A stretch of 64,000 nucleotides of DNA from Acidovorax soli (GCF_014207955.1 NZ_JACHLK010000004.1:62001-126000); one strand, 5' to 3'. Counted from the first letter of the stretch, positions 19,075 through 27,045 are shown. Made by a program: numbers and translations. Notes: generated from the letters alone by a model not told the origin.

Positions 19075-19088
19075 GCCAGGAGCACGCC

Positions 19089-20066
19089 ATGCACAAGCGC
19101 AACACCCTTCTTCGTCTTCTGGCCGCTGCCGCCACCCTGGCCTGCGCGGGTCAGGTCCATGCCCAGGCCACCCCGGGCTGGCCCAACGGGCCGGTGCGGC
19201 TCATCACCCCCACCCCGGTGGGCGTGGGCGCCGACGCCTTCGCACGGCTCTATGCCGACCGGCTGGCCAAGCTGCTCTCGGCCCCTGTGGTGGTCGAGAA
19301 CCGCCCCGGCGCATCGAGCACGCTGGCCACCGATGCCGTGGCCAAGTCCCCGGCCAATGGCCAGGTCTTTCTGTTCTCCACCAGCCTGCCCATCACCACG
19401 GTGCCGCACCTGATGGCCAAGCTGCCCTACAACCCCGAAAAGGACCTGGTGCCCGTGGCGGCCCTGTTCCGCGGCGGCTCCTTCATCGTGGCAAGCCCGG
19501 CGTTCAGCGGCAAGTCGCTCAAGGACCTGGTGTCCATCGCCAAGGCCAAGCCGGGCAGCATCAACTACGCCACCTACGGGCCCGCGAGCACGGCCAACCT
19601 GGGCATGGAGCTGCTGCAGGATGCGGCGGGCATCGAGATGGTGCAGATCGCCTACAAGCAAAGCGCCATGCCCGACCTGATGGGCGGCCAGCTCGACGTG
19701 GGCTGGGAGCCGGCTTCCTCGGCGCTGCCCAATGTGCGCTCCGGCAAGCTGCGTGCGCTGGCCTACACGGGCGACAAGCGCAGCCCCACGCTGCCCGATG
19801 TGCCCGCGCTGTCCGAGATCTACCCCGGCCTGGAGCTGTTCACCACCATCGCGGTCTGGGCGCCTGCGGGCACCCCGGCGCCGGTGCTGGAGCGCATGCG
19901 CAAGGCCTTCGAGGCCGCTTCCAAGGACCCGCAGGTCGTGAGTGCCCTGCACGAGACCGGCAACGAGGTGCTCAGCATCACGCCGGCCCAGATGCAGGCC
20001 AACCTGGCGCGCGAGTCGCAGTCCATGGAGCGCCTGATCAAGGCCAAGAAGATCGCCATCAACTGA
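19089..20066 (+). CDS. Bug/TctC-type tripartite tricarboxylate transporter binding protein
   Basis: The 325-residue protein has a signal peptide (to VHAQA) and the Bug-family fold: WPNGPVRLITP near the mature N-terminus, VVVENRPGASSTLATDAVAKSPANG, and LPDVPALSEIYPG. Such proteins bind carboxylates in the periplasm. The membrane partners TctA and TctB are not in the window, so it must use a distant transporter or act as a sensor, as is common for Comamonadaceae Bug proteins. It lies 14 bp after the porin gene. Confidence 0.9.
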   Translation: MHKRNTLLRLLAAAATLACAGQVHAQATPGWPNGPVRLITPTPVGVGADAFARLYADRLAKLLSAPVVVENRPGASSTLATDAVAKSPANGQVFLFSTSLPITTVPHLMAKLPYNPEKDLVPVAALFRGGSFIVASPAFSGKSLKDLVSIAKAKPGSINYATYGPASTANLGMELLQDAAGIEMVQIAYKQSAMPDLMGGQLDVGWEPASSALPNVRSGKLRALAYTGDKRSPTLPDVPALSEIYPGLELFTTIAVWAPAGTPAPVLERMRKAFEAASKDPQVVSALHETGNEVLSITPAQMQANLARESQSMERLIKAKKIAIN

Positions 20067-20086
20067 CCCAGCAAAGCCGCCTGCCC

Positions 20087-20905
20087 ATGTCCGTCCCACT
20101 TTCGTCCCCCTTGTCGCCCGCTGCCGGGGCTCCCTGGCTGATCGACCGGCTCACCCACGGCCAGCCGGTGGCCGCCTTCGGGGTGCGCGGTGCCCGCACG
20201 CCCGAGATCGCGCGCCTGGCCCAAGCCAGCGGCCATGAGGTGATCTGGGTGGACCTGGAGCACAGCACCATGCCCATCGACGTGGCCGGGCAGATCTGCG
20301 CCTGCGCGCTGGACATCGGCCTCATGCCGCTGGTGCGTGTGCCCGAGCGCGAGTACGGCGTGATCGGGCGCCTGCTCGATGCGGGTGCGATGGGCATCAT
20401 CGCGCCGCGTGTGGAAACCGCCGCGCAGGCGGCCGACATCGTGGCCGCCTGCCGTTTTCCGGCGCAGGGCCACCGTTCGGCCATAGGCACCTTGCCCCTG
20501 GTGCAATACCGCCGCATGGCGCCCGAGGCCCTGTACCGCGCGGCCGACCAGGCCACGCTGGTCAAGGTGCTGGTGGAAAGCCCGCTGGGCATCCGCAACA
20601 TGGCCGAGATCGCGGCCGTGCCCGGGGTGGACCTGCTGGCCATCGGCACCAACGATCTGAGTGCGGAGCTGGGCGTGCCCGGCGACTTCCGCCACCCCAC
20701 GGTGCGCGCCGCGCACGAGGCTGCCCTGGCCGCCTGCCAGGCGGCGGGCAAGCCCCTGGCCATCGGCGGCATTGGCGACGCGGCCTACAGCGCCGAGCTG
20801 GTGCGCCTGGGCGCAGCGCCGCTGCTCATGACCGCCATCGACACCGACCTTCTTCTTACCGCCGCGCAGGCCCGCGTGGCGCAAGCCCTTGCAACCCTGT
20901 CCTGA
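20087..20905 (+). CDS. HpcH/HpaI-family class II aldolase
   Basis: The 272-residue TIM barrel belongs to the metal-dependent HpaI aldolases, which cleave 2-keto-4-hydroxy acids to pyruvate (or oxaloacetate) and an aldehyde. Signatures are WVDLEHSTMPID, the VRVPEREYGVIGRLLDAGAMGIIAPRV core cut here into VRVPE and GIIAPRVE, KVLVESPLGIRN and GTNDLSAELG. It lies 20 bp after tctC and 6 bp before the amidohydrolase gene, so it should act on a product of the same catabolic route. Exact substrate cannot be read from sequence. Confidence 0.87.
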   Translation: MSVPLSSPLSPAAGAPWLIDRLTHGQPVAAFGVRGARTPEIARLAQASGHEVIWVDLEHSTMPIDVAGQICACALDIGLMPLVRVPEREYGVIGRLLDAGAMGIIAPRVETAAQAADIVAACRFPAQGHRSAIGTLPLVQYRRMAPEALYRAADQATLVKVLVESPLGIRNMAEIAAVPGVDLLAIGTNDLSAELGVPGDFRHPTVRAAHEAALAACQAAGKPLAIGGIGDAAYSAELVRLGAAPLLMTAIDTDLLLTAAQARVAQALATLS

Positions 20906-20911
20906 AATCCC

Positions 20912-21796
20912 ATGGCCTCCGAGATCCTTGTCCCCACCCCCACGCGCAGCGCAGACACCCTGTCGCGCCCCGCCTTTCCCATGCCGGCAGGCGCCTGCGA
21001 CAGCCATGTGCATGTCTTCGGCCCGGTGGACCGCTACCCCCATGTGGCCCAGCCGCACTACACCCTGCCCGATGGCCCGCCGCCGCTGCTTGACCGCATG
21101 ACGCGCGGCCTGGGCCTGGACCGCTTCGCCATCGTGCAGCCCAGCTTCTATGGCACCGACAACCGCTGCATGCTCGATGCGCTCGACGAGCTGGGCGACC
21201 GGGCGCGTGGCGTGGCCATGGTGGACGATGGCGTGGAGGACGAGGTGCTCGACGCCATGCACCGGCGCGGCGTGCGCGCCCTGCGGCTGGACCTGTTCCT
21301 GCGCGCGCAGTGGCCCATCGCGCGCATCGTCGACTACATCCAGCGCAGTGCCGAGCGCATTCGCCCCTGGGGCTGGCACCTGCAGTTCTACACGCCCGGG
21401 TATGTGGTGCGCGACCTGGTGCCGGCCATGCCGGACATCGCCTCGGACTTCGTGATCGACCACATGGGCTACATGCTGGAGAGCGACGGCCTCACGCGGG
21501 CCGACTTCGACCGCCTGATCGCCGCCGTGGCTAGCGGGCGCGGCTGGATGAAGCTCTCGGGCCCCTACCGCATCGCCAAGGACGGCAACTACGCGCGCCT
21601 GCTGCCCTATGCCCAGGCCATCGCCGATGCGCTGCCGGACCGCACCATCTGGGGCAGCGACTGGCCCCACATCCCCAACGGGCAGATGGACACTGGCGCA
21701 CTGCTCAACCTGTTGGGCGAATGGGTGCCCGATGCAGACCGCCGCAAGCGCATCCTCTCTGACAACCCTGCGCGCCTTTACGATTTCCAGCCATGA
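20912..21796 (+). CDS. Amidohydrolase of the PDC-lactonase type
   Basis: The 294-residue protein is an amidohydrolase-2 TIM barrel with ACDSHVHVFGP (HxH) near the N-terminus, FVIDHMGYM and WGSDWPHIP with the catalytic Asp. These features fit the 2-pyrone-4,6-dicarboxylate lactonase (LigI) subgroup, which hydrolyses lactones and often needs no metal. A lactonase beside an HpaI-type aldolase suggests ring-cleavage products of protocatechuate- or gallate-like compounds, but other lactone substrates are possible. Its stop overlaps the next start (ATGA). Confidence 0.8.
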   Translation: MASEILVPTPTRSADTLSRPAFPMPAGACDSHVHVFGPVDRYPHVAQPHYTLPDGPPPLLDRMTRGLGLDRFAIVQPSFYGTDNRCMLDALDELGDRARGVAMVDDGVEDEVLDAMHRRGVRALRLDLFLRAQWPIARIVDYIQRSAERIRPWGWHLQFYTPGYVVRDLVPAMPDIASDFVIDHMGYMLESDGLTRADFDRLIAAVASGRGWMKLSGPYRIAKDGNYARLLPYAQAIADALPDRTIWGSDWPHIPNGQMDTGALLNLLGEWVPDADRRKRILSDNPARLYDFQP

Positions 21797-22899
21797 CGAC
21801 GATGAACCTGCGCGAAATCCAGCGCCTGCCCACCAGCGCCGCGCGCGCCGTCGAGCCCTTCGCCATCGATGGCGTGCACTACCTGGCCATTGCCCAGCTG
21901 TCCGTGGACATCCCGGGCACGGAGCCCGGCATGGGCGCGGGCAACAGCGATGTCGAGACCCTCATCTACCGCTGGGATGGCACGGCCTTTGCCGAATTCC
22001 AGCGCCTGCCGGTACCCGGCGGCGAGGATGCCGAGTTCTTCACGCTGGACGGCCGCCACTTCCTCGCCACGGCCAGCCTGCGCAGCGGCCATGGCCCCTA
22101 CAACATGTCGCCGGCCTCGGTGGTCTGGGAGTTCGTGGGGGGGCGCTTCGAACCCTTCCAGCGGATCGTCGGCACGGCCGCCAAGCAATGGCATTTCTTT
22201 CGCGTGCAGGAGCGCGCCTTTCTGGCGCTGGCCCAGGGGGCCGCGGGGCACAGTGCGCCGGTGGACGGGGCGGCCCAGTCGTGCATCTTCGAATGGAATG
22301 GTGAGCGCTTCGTGCCCTTCCAGTCCATCGAGTCCGCCTGGGGCTACAACTGGCTTGCGTTCGAAGTGCAGGGCCGCACGCTGCTGGCCTATGCCGACCA
22401 TGTGGCGCCCTCGCGCCTGCTGGTGTGGAGCGGCACGGCCTTCGAGACGCTGCAGGTGCTCGATGGCGCCAGCGGCCGGGCCTTTTGCCATTTCAAGGCC
22501 TCGGGCGCCGACTGGCTGGTGTTCGCCAACCTGCTGGGCGAGACCTGGCTGCTGCGCTGGGACGGTGCCCAGTTCGCCGCCCACCAGCGCCTGAGTGGCC
22601 CGGGCGGGCGCGAGTTCGCCTGGCTGCCCGACGGCGAAGGCGATGGCGGCCACCTGGTGCAGGTCAACTTCATCCACGGCTCGCGCGAGGCGCCCATTCC
22701 CGAGCTGCAGTCGGTCATCTACCGCTGGCAGGGGGACGGGCTGGAAGCGGTCCACATGTTCGGCACCTCGGGCGGCACCGACGCGGCGGCCTTCACCGTG
22801 GGCGGTGTACCGTACCTGGCCGTTGCCAACAGCCTGAGCAGCGCGCTGCATTTCCGCACCGACAGCTGCATCTATCAGATTGTGAATGACACCCCCTGA
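21793..22899 (+). CDS. EPTP/EAR-repeat seven-bladed beta-propeller protein
   Basis: The 368-residue protein consists of seven repeats of about 45-60 residues. Each has a strand set like F-x-hydrophobic-DG-x-x-YLA-(x)n-IYRWDG-x-x-F-x-x-FQ: examples are HYLAIAQLS/LIYRWDGTAFAEFQ, HFLATASL/VVWEFVGGRFEPFQ, AFLALAQG/CIFEWNGERFVPFQ and DWLVFANL/LLRWDGAQFAAHQ. This is the EPTP or EAR propeller repeat best known from animal LGI1 and TSPEAR. The N-terminal LREIQRLPT probably closes blade seven. There is no signal peptide. It is translationally coupled to the lactonase gene; it may be a lactonase-like enzyme or an accessory factor, but its function is unknown. Its stop codon lies inside the repeat element. 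Confidence 0.75.
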   Translation: MTTMNLREIQRLPTSAARAVEPFAIDGVHYLAIAQLSVDIPGTEPGMGAGNSDVETLIYRWDGTAFAEFQRLPVPGGEDAEFFTLDGRHFLATASLRSGHGPYNMSPASVVWEFVGGRFEPFQRIVGTAAKQWHFFRVQERAFLALAQGAAGHSAPVDGAAQSCIFEWNGERFVPFQSIESAWGYNWLAFEVQGRTLLAYADHVAPSRLLVWSGTAFETLQVLDGASGRAFCHFKASGADWLVFANLLGETWLLRWDGAQFAAHQRLSGPGGREFAWLPDGEGDGGHLVQVNFIHGSREAPIPELQSVIYRWQGDGLEAVHMFGTSGGTDAAAFTVGGVPYLAVANSLSSALHFRTDSCIYQIVNDTP

Positions 22900-23014
22900 G
22901 TCGCTTCGCGCCTTCCCCCTCTCTCGACTCGCTGCGCGAGTCGGGAGGGGGACGCCCCCAGCGCGGCGGGGCGGCCCTTGCGCGGGGGCACTGGCCTCGA
23001 GCGTGCCCGTTTCA
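22892..23014 (+). repeat. Intergenic repeat element, copy B
   Basis: The element begins CCCCCTGAGTCGCTTCGCGC and even supplies the stop codon of the EPTP gene. A hairpin CGACTCGC / GCGAGTCG (22925-22943), extended by C- and G-rich flanks, forms the core. The right arm GGGGCGGCCCTTGCGCGG and the following ~30 bases to GTTTCA match copy A at 13923-14096. Orientation relative to the upstream gene is the same in both copies: directly 3' of a stop codon. Confidence 0.8.
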
Positions 23015-23103
23015 ACGGCTACGGGTGGCGCAAGGCGCCATCGATAGCCGAGCCTTCCTTGTGCACGCCATATTGCCAGTTCAAACTACATCCACGAAAC
23101 ACC

Positions 23104-24240
23104 ATGTACCAACCCCAAGCCGATTTCGCGGGCCTGTTCCACGCCTTCACGGGCGGGCCGGGGGCCATCGGGCCCGAGCTCACGGCACTGATGCTGGCGC
23201 AGCAGGCCGGCAACCCGCTGCTGGTGTCCACGGCATCGGACATCGCACTGTTCCCGGGCCAGAGCGCCGCGCCGCGCATGGAGAGCTTTCGCAAGTCCAC
23301 GCGCGGCTTCATCGAGCTCACGGCGATCTCGCACCTGCCGCTGGCGATCGCTTATGTGGCACGCCGGCGCGAACTGGCGCCTGGCGATGCGGCCTGGCGC
23401 GCGCAACTGCAGGGCCTGCTGCCGCACATCGCCAAGGTGCGTGCAGCCAATGTCGCCGAGATGTGGCGCCAGCATGTGAACCTGCCGGCCTTTGCCGGCC
23501 AGGAGGCGAAGATCGCGGCCCTGGTGGCCTACACGCTCGACACCACCGAGGCCTACATCCAGCGCGCGCTGGCCGATGCCGCGCTGCTGGACTTCGATGC
23601 ATTGGCAGCGCAGTACTTCGACCCGCCGGTGGAACAGTTACCGGTGTCCATGAACGCCATCATGTTCGCCACCTTCGGCCTGGCCTATGTGGACATCGCC
23701 TACCGCATCGGGGCCTGGCTGCGCGGCAGCGGCATCGACTGGGCGCGTGCCATGGTGCTGGTCAGCGGCCAGTCGGGCCGGCCCACGGCCGGGGTGACCT
23801 GGTCGTCCAACAGCATGTGCAACCTGGTCTGGCGCGTGAGCGATGGGCAGATGCCGGCGGACCGCCTGTACGTCGCGCCGCACGCGCCCGGCTTTTCGGT
23901 CGACCAGTTCCAGGACCGGGCCGCACTGGCCGAGCTGGAGCAGACCTACCGACGCCTGTGGATGCACACGCGCACCAGCGTGGAAGTCTCGCGCCAGATG
24001 TTCGCCCGGCACCCGGCCTATGTGTTCTCACCCGACACCGCGCGCGACATGCCGCCCATCCACGGCCTCGACGACCAGGCCGCTTGCGTGGCGCGCCTGC
24101 GCCGCATCATGGAAGACCCGCAGCAACTGCTGGTGAACTGCGTGGCCGACTACGTGGTGGACGAATTGCAGCGCAATGGCCACCGGCCTGGCGAGGTGCC
24201 GATACCGGGCTTCACCAACGTCGACTACGAGAAGCTGTAG
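23104..24240 (+). CDS. Uncharacterised 378-residue protein (possibly DUF5624)
   Basis: The protein begins MYQPQADFAGLFHAFTGGPGA and contains LLVSTASDIALFPG, a layout I associate with DUF5624, though not confidently. No signal peptide, membrane helix or catalytic motif is obvious. Composition is mixed alpha/beta with notable GQSGRPTAGVTWSSNSMCN and NSMCNLVWRV stretches. It begins 205 bp after the EPTP gene, beyond the repeat element, so it may form its own unit. Function is unknown. Confidence 0.6.
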   Translation: MYQPQADFAGLFHAFTGGPGAIGPELTALMLAQQAGNPLLVSTASDIALFPGQSAAPRMESFRKSTRGFIELTAISHLPLAIAYVARRRELAPGDAAWRAQLQGLLPHIAKVRAANVAEMWRQHVNLPAFAGQEAKIAALVAYTLDTTEAYIQRALADAALLDFDALAAQYFDPPVEQLPVSMNAIMFATFGLAYVDIAYRIGAWLRGSGIDWARAMVLVSGQSGRPTAGVTWSSNSMCNLVWRVSDGQMPADRLYVAPHAPGFSVDQFQDRAALAELEQTYRRLWMHTRTSVEVSRQMFARHPAYVFSPDTARDMPPIHGLDDQAACVARLRRIMEDPQQLLVNCVADYVVDELQRNGHRPGEVPIPGFTNVDYEKL

Positions 24241-24316
24241 CGATTTCCGGTGTGCCTTGCCCAGTCGGCCGCCCTGCCTGGTGAAGGCGGCCTGCGGGGC
24301 AGGGCGCGCCGGAGAC

Positions 24317-25315
24317 TCAGTCAAAGTCGTCGACGGTGTCCGGGTCGGGCACATCGCCCACGGCCTCGCGCGTGGCCTTGGCCTGGACTTCCAGCCAGGC
24401 GCAGAAGGCCTTGATCTCGGGGCGGTGGGCGCTGCGCGGGCCCACCAGCAGCCAGTAGGCCAGCGGCGAGTCCAGCCGGTGGTTGGGCAGCAGTTCCACC
24501 AGGTCGCCTGCGGCCAGCGCGTCGGCGATCAGCGGCATGCGCGCCAGCGCCAGGCCCTGGCCGCTCAGGGCCGCCTGCACGATCTGGTGGGCGTAGTTGA
24601 AATACAGCCAGCGCTGGGGCTGCAGCTTGGGCTGGCCCTGGTTCTCGAACCAGCGCTGCCAGCTCAGGTATTCCAGGTGCGTGCTGCGGTGCGCGTCACC
24701 GGCCTCGATCAGCGTGAACTGGGCCACGTCGGCCGGCGTGCGCACCGGCGGGCTGCTCTTGATGAGCCAGGGGCTGGCCACGATGGCCAGCTGTTCGCCG
24801 CACAGGCGCACCGCTCCGGGCGGCATGTTGGCGGGCAGGCTGTAGCGCAGCGCCAGGTCCACGTCGGAGGTTTCCAGGTCCACCGGCACATCGGTGGCGT
24901 CGATGCGGATGTCGATACCCGGGTTGTCGCGCTGGAACTCCTCCATGCGCGGAATTAGCCACATCGAGGCAAAACTGGCCCAGGTGGTGATGGCCACGCT
25001 GCGCCGCCCGGCCGTCTGGCGCACCAGGCGCACCGAGGCATCCATTCGCTCCAGCGCCGGTGCCACCGAGCGCTGCAGCTGGGCGCCGGCGCTGGTCAGC
25101 TCCACGGCCCGGGTGTGGCGCAGGAACAGGGCCACGCCCACCTCGTCCTCCAGGGCCTGGATCTGGCGGCTCACGGCCGACTGGGTCAGGGCCAGCTCAT
25201 CGGCTGCGGCACGGAAATTCAGGTGCCGCGCCACGGCCAGAAAGGCGCGCCAATGGCCGACGGCCACGGGGCGGGTGCGTGACAAGGGGGCGGGGGTGGG
25301 GTCGGTGTTCTGCAT
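24317..25315 (-). CDS. GcvA-like LysR regulator next to DUF2917 genes
   Basis: The 332-residue LysR protein has HWRAFLAVARHLNFRAAADELALTQSAVSRQIQALEDEVG as its DNA-binding domain (longer here than the core ALTQSAVSRQIQALE). The effector domain includes FASMWLIPRMEEF and DVDLALRYS, typical of the GcvA/AmpR subgroup. N- and C-terminal tails are Pro- and Asp-rich. It is divergent from the DUF2917 gene across about 130 bp and is likely its regulator. A related LysR-DUF2917 pairing is common in Comamonadaceae from what I recall; the signal is unknown. Confidence 0.87.
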   Translation of the reverse strand: MQNTDPTPAPLSRTRPVAVGHWRAFLAVARHLNFRAAADELALTQSAVSRQIQALEDEVGVALFLRHTRAVELTSAGAQLQRSVAPALERMDASVRLVRQTAGRRSVAITTWASFASMWLIPRMEEFQRDNPGIDIRIDATDVPVDLETSDVDLALRYSLPANMPPGAVRLCGEQLAIVASPWLIKSSPPVRTPADVAQFTLIEAGDAHRSTHLEYLSWQRWFENQGQPKLQPQRWLYFNYAHQIVQAALSGQGLALARMPLIADALAAGDLVELLPNHRLDSPLAYWLLVGPRSAHRPEIKAFCAWLEVQAKATREAVGDVPDPDTVDDFD

Positions 25316-25370
25316 GCGCTGGTTCTGAAAAATTATTCATGCGTTGGTGGCATCAATGGCGTGCTGCGTT

Positions 25371-25392
25371 TTCATTGGACCACAGGCCTCTA
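25371..25392. promoter_or_regulatory. Shared upstream box of DUF2917 gene 1
   Basis: TTCATTGGAC at 25371-25380 followed by AGGCCTCTA at 25384-25392. The same two words, TTCATTGGAC and AGGCCTATA, recur before the second DUF2917 gene. The box starts 75 bp before the start codon and is a candidate common activator site, most simply for the adjacent LysR protein. Confidence 0.5.
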
Positions 25393-25445
25393 CAGGCGGA
25401 TCATCCAGGCTCTACAACGTTTTTTCAAGCAGCAAGGAGCACACC

Positions 25446-25979
25446 ATGTCGTCCCGTACCGTTCTGGAATCGCAACAATCTGCCATCGCCGCCGCGGCCG
25501 GCCGCGTGTTGGCCGGAAGCTGGAAGCTGGACGCGGGCCGTGCCATCACATTGAACCCGCGTGAGCGCAGTGTGCTGGAAATCTCGCAGGGCCGGGTGTG
25601 GCTGTCCGTGGGCGCACGGCCCGGCCAGCCCGACCAGGCCACCGAGGACATCGTGCTGGCCCAAGGGCAGGCCCTGGTCATTGAAGCGGGCCAGCAGGTG
25701 GTGATGGAGTCCTGGTACCTGCGTGGCGGGGCGCCCAGTGCGGTGGCCTTCTGCTGGGATGCGGTGCCAGCCGCCGCCGCGGTGTCCGATCCGGCGCTGG
25801 ACTGGGAGCGCGGCGTGGCACAGCCCCTGCGCGACCTGGTCTGTGCACTCGGCCAGGGCGGTCGCGCCGTGGCTGCGGCCGTGGCAGCCACCCTGGGCGC
25901 CAGTGGCCGGCTGGCCGCTGGCCTGCTGCGGTTTGCTCTGCATCGGATAGCACCCCAGCGAGTGCGCATGCACGCTTGA
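25446..25979 (+). CDS. DUF2917-domain protein, longer paralogue
   Basis: The 177-residue protein contains the DUF2917 cupin-like core: GRAITLNPRERSVLEISQGRVWLSVG, LAQGQALVIEAGQQVVMESW. An Ala-rich C-terminal extension of about 65 residues with amphipathic helix potential follows (LGASGRLAAGLLRFALHRI). The family has no established biochemical role. The ATG at 25446 follows an AAGGAG ribosome site. It is divergent from the LysR gene and followed 140 bp later by a shorter paralogue. Confidence 0.75.
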   Translation: MSSRTVLESQQSAIAAAAGRVLAGSWKLDAGRAITLNPRERSVLEISQGRVWLSVGARPGQPDQATEDIVLAQGQALVIEAGQQVVMESWYLRGGAPSAVAFCWDAVPAAAAVSDPALDWERGVAQPLRDLVCALGQGGRAVAAAVAATLGASGRLAAGLLRFALHRIAPQRVRMHA

Positions 25980-26054
25980 GCAGGATTTGGCCGTCACCGG
26001 TATCCGGCCGTTTTTGGGATTGATGCCGAACTTGAATCAATCAGGCCCTCGCAA

Positions 26055-26099
26055 TTCATTGGACGCTTTTCAAGCACAAGCGCACCATAGAGGCCTATA
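26055..26099. promoter_or_regulatory. Shared upstream box of DUF2917 gene 2
   Basis: TTCATTGGAC at 26055-26064 and AGGCCTATA at 26091-26099 repeat the two words found before the first DUF2917 gene. Here they are separated by 26 instead of 3 bp. The first word lies 65 bp before the start codon. This suggests both genes answer to one regulator. Confidence 0.5.
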
Positions 26100-26119
26100 G
26101 GGTTTACCAGGAGAAAGCC

Positions 26120-26515
26120 ATGACCGCATCGAATGTTCTGCAATTGCAAGCTTCCAGCGTCTTCGGCCGCATTGCGGCCAAGGACACCATCAACACGCTC
26201 AAGCCCGGCCAGGCCGTCAGCCTGACACCGCGCAAGGCCATGGCACTGCGTGTGGCCGAAGGCCAGGCCTGGGTGACCCTGGACGACGGCCCGCACGGCG
26301 CCAGCCGCGATTCGGCCGGCGATGTCTTCCTGCAGGCCGGCCAGACCCTGTGGGTGGCCGCAGGCCAGCACGCGGTGGTCGAGACGCTGGGCAACCAGCG
26401 CCTGCAGTACCGCTGGGCGGCACAGCCGTCCCGTTCTGCTCCCGCATGGTGGCAGCGCGCCTCGCTGGGCATGACGGCCGTGCCCATGGTGGATGAAGCC
26501 GCCTGCTGCGCCTGA
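26120..26515 (+). CDS. DUF2917-domain protein, shorter paralogue
   Basis: The 131-residue protein has the same core as its neighbour: GQAVSLTPRKAMALRVAEGQAWVTLDD, then DVFLQAGQTLWVAAGQHAVVE. It lacks the long C-terminal extension and ends in Cys-Cys-Ala. It most likely arose by tandem duplication. Its own upstream box and a strong terminator behind it indicate separate transcription from the first copy. Function is unknown. Confidence 0.75.
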   Translation: MTASNVLQLQASSVFGRIAAKDTINTLKPGQAVSLTPRKAMALRVAEGQAWVTLDDGPHGASRDSAGDVFLQAGQTLWVAAGQHAVVETLGNQRLQYRWAAQPSRSAPAWWQRASLGMTAVPMVDEAACCA

Positions 26516-26539
26516 CGGACCCATAGCCGCATTGCCAGC

Positions 26540-26577
26540 AACGGCCGCCCGGTGCACCCGGGCGGCCGTTGTTGTTT
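26540..26577. terminator. Bidirectional terminator between DUF2917 and BLUF genes
   Basis: AACGGCCGCCCGG (26540-26552) pairs perfectly with CCGGGCGGCCGTT (26558-26570) around a five-base loop. T-rich GTTGTTT follows on the plus strand. It lies between two convergent genes. Confidence 0.8.
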
Positions 26578-26584
26578 GTGCAGG

Positions 26585-26992
26585 TTAGCGGTGCAGCTCC
26601 GCCCGCAGGGCCTCGAAAGCCGCCATGGCGGCTTCGCCATCGAGCAGGCCGAGCCGTGCCAGCACCTCGGTGTCTTCCACCGCCGTGAAGGCCAGGCTGA
26701 ACTGCCGGAAGCGCCGCGCCGGCAGCGGGCCGTGGTGCAGCACCTCGACGCCGGTGTGGCGCGGATCGTTGCGGATGCGCTCGGTGAGCTTGAGCACCTC
26801 CTTCTGCGTGCCTTCCAGCTGCTGGCAAAAGCGCATGCCGTCGAAGATCAGCAGGCCGGTGATCCCGCGGCTGGCGTTGTGCACATGGGCGTGGCCGGCG
26901 ATTTCGGCGACCACGGCCACGGGCTGCCCCTCGGCGAGGGTGCTGACGTACAAGGCTTCATACAGGGCGCTGGAGGGGATGAGTGGTGACAT
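26585..26992 (-). CDS. Stand-alone BLUF blue-light photoreceptor
   Basis: The 135-residue protein is a single BLUF domain, which binds FAD and senses blue light. The flavin-site residues fall at Tyr15, Asn39 (HNASRGITGLL) and Gln57 (FCQQLEG); their 24- and 18-residue spacings equal those of AppA Tyr21, Asn45 and Gln63. The position matching AppA Trp104 is Phe98 (RRFRQFSLAF) and that matching Met106 is Leu100. No output domain is fused, so it must act through a partner protein. The divergent Crp/Fnr gene is the nearest candidate. Confidence 0.88.
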   Translation of the reverse strand: MSPLIPSSALYEALYVSTLAEGQPVAVVAEIAGHAHVHNASRGITGLLIFDGMRFCQQLEGTQKEVLKLTERIRNDPRHTGVEVLHHGPLPARRFRQFSLAFTAVEDTEVLARLGLLDGEAAMAAFEALRAELHR

Positions 26993-27031
26993 GGGTGCGG
27001 CGCAATGTAGGACTGCGCACGGCGCCCCGCA

Positions 27032-27045
27032 ATGTCAAAAGACAT
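27032..27045. promoter_or_regulatory. Perfect 5-4-5 palindrome between BLUF and Crp/Fnr genes
   Basis: ATGTC-AAAA-GACAT is a perfect inverted repeat in the 170-bp divergent intergenic region. A 5-4-5 layout equals that of Fnr/FixK sites (TTGAT-N4-ATCAA), making it a candidate operator for the adjacent Crp/Fnr-family protein, controlling one or both genes. Confidence 0.5.

Noticed and set aside
24241..24316. GGCCGCC / GGCGGCC hairpin as a terminator after the 378-residue gene
   Set aside because: The stem is short with a long loop and no T-tract, and GC-rich chance pairings are common here.
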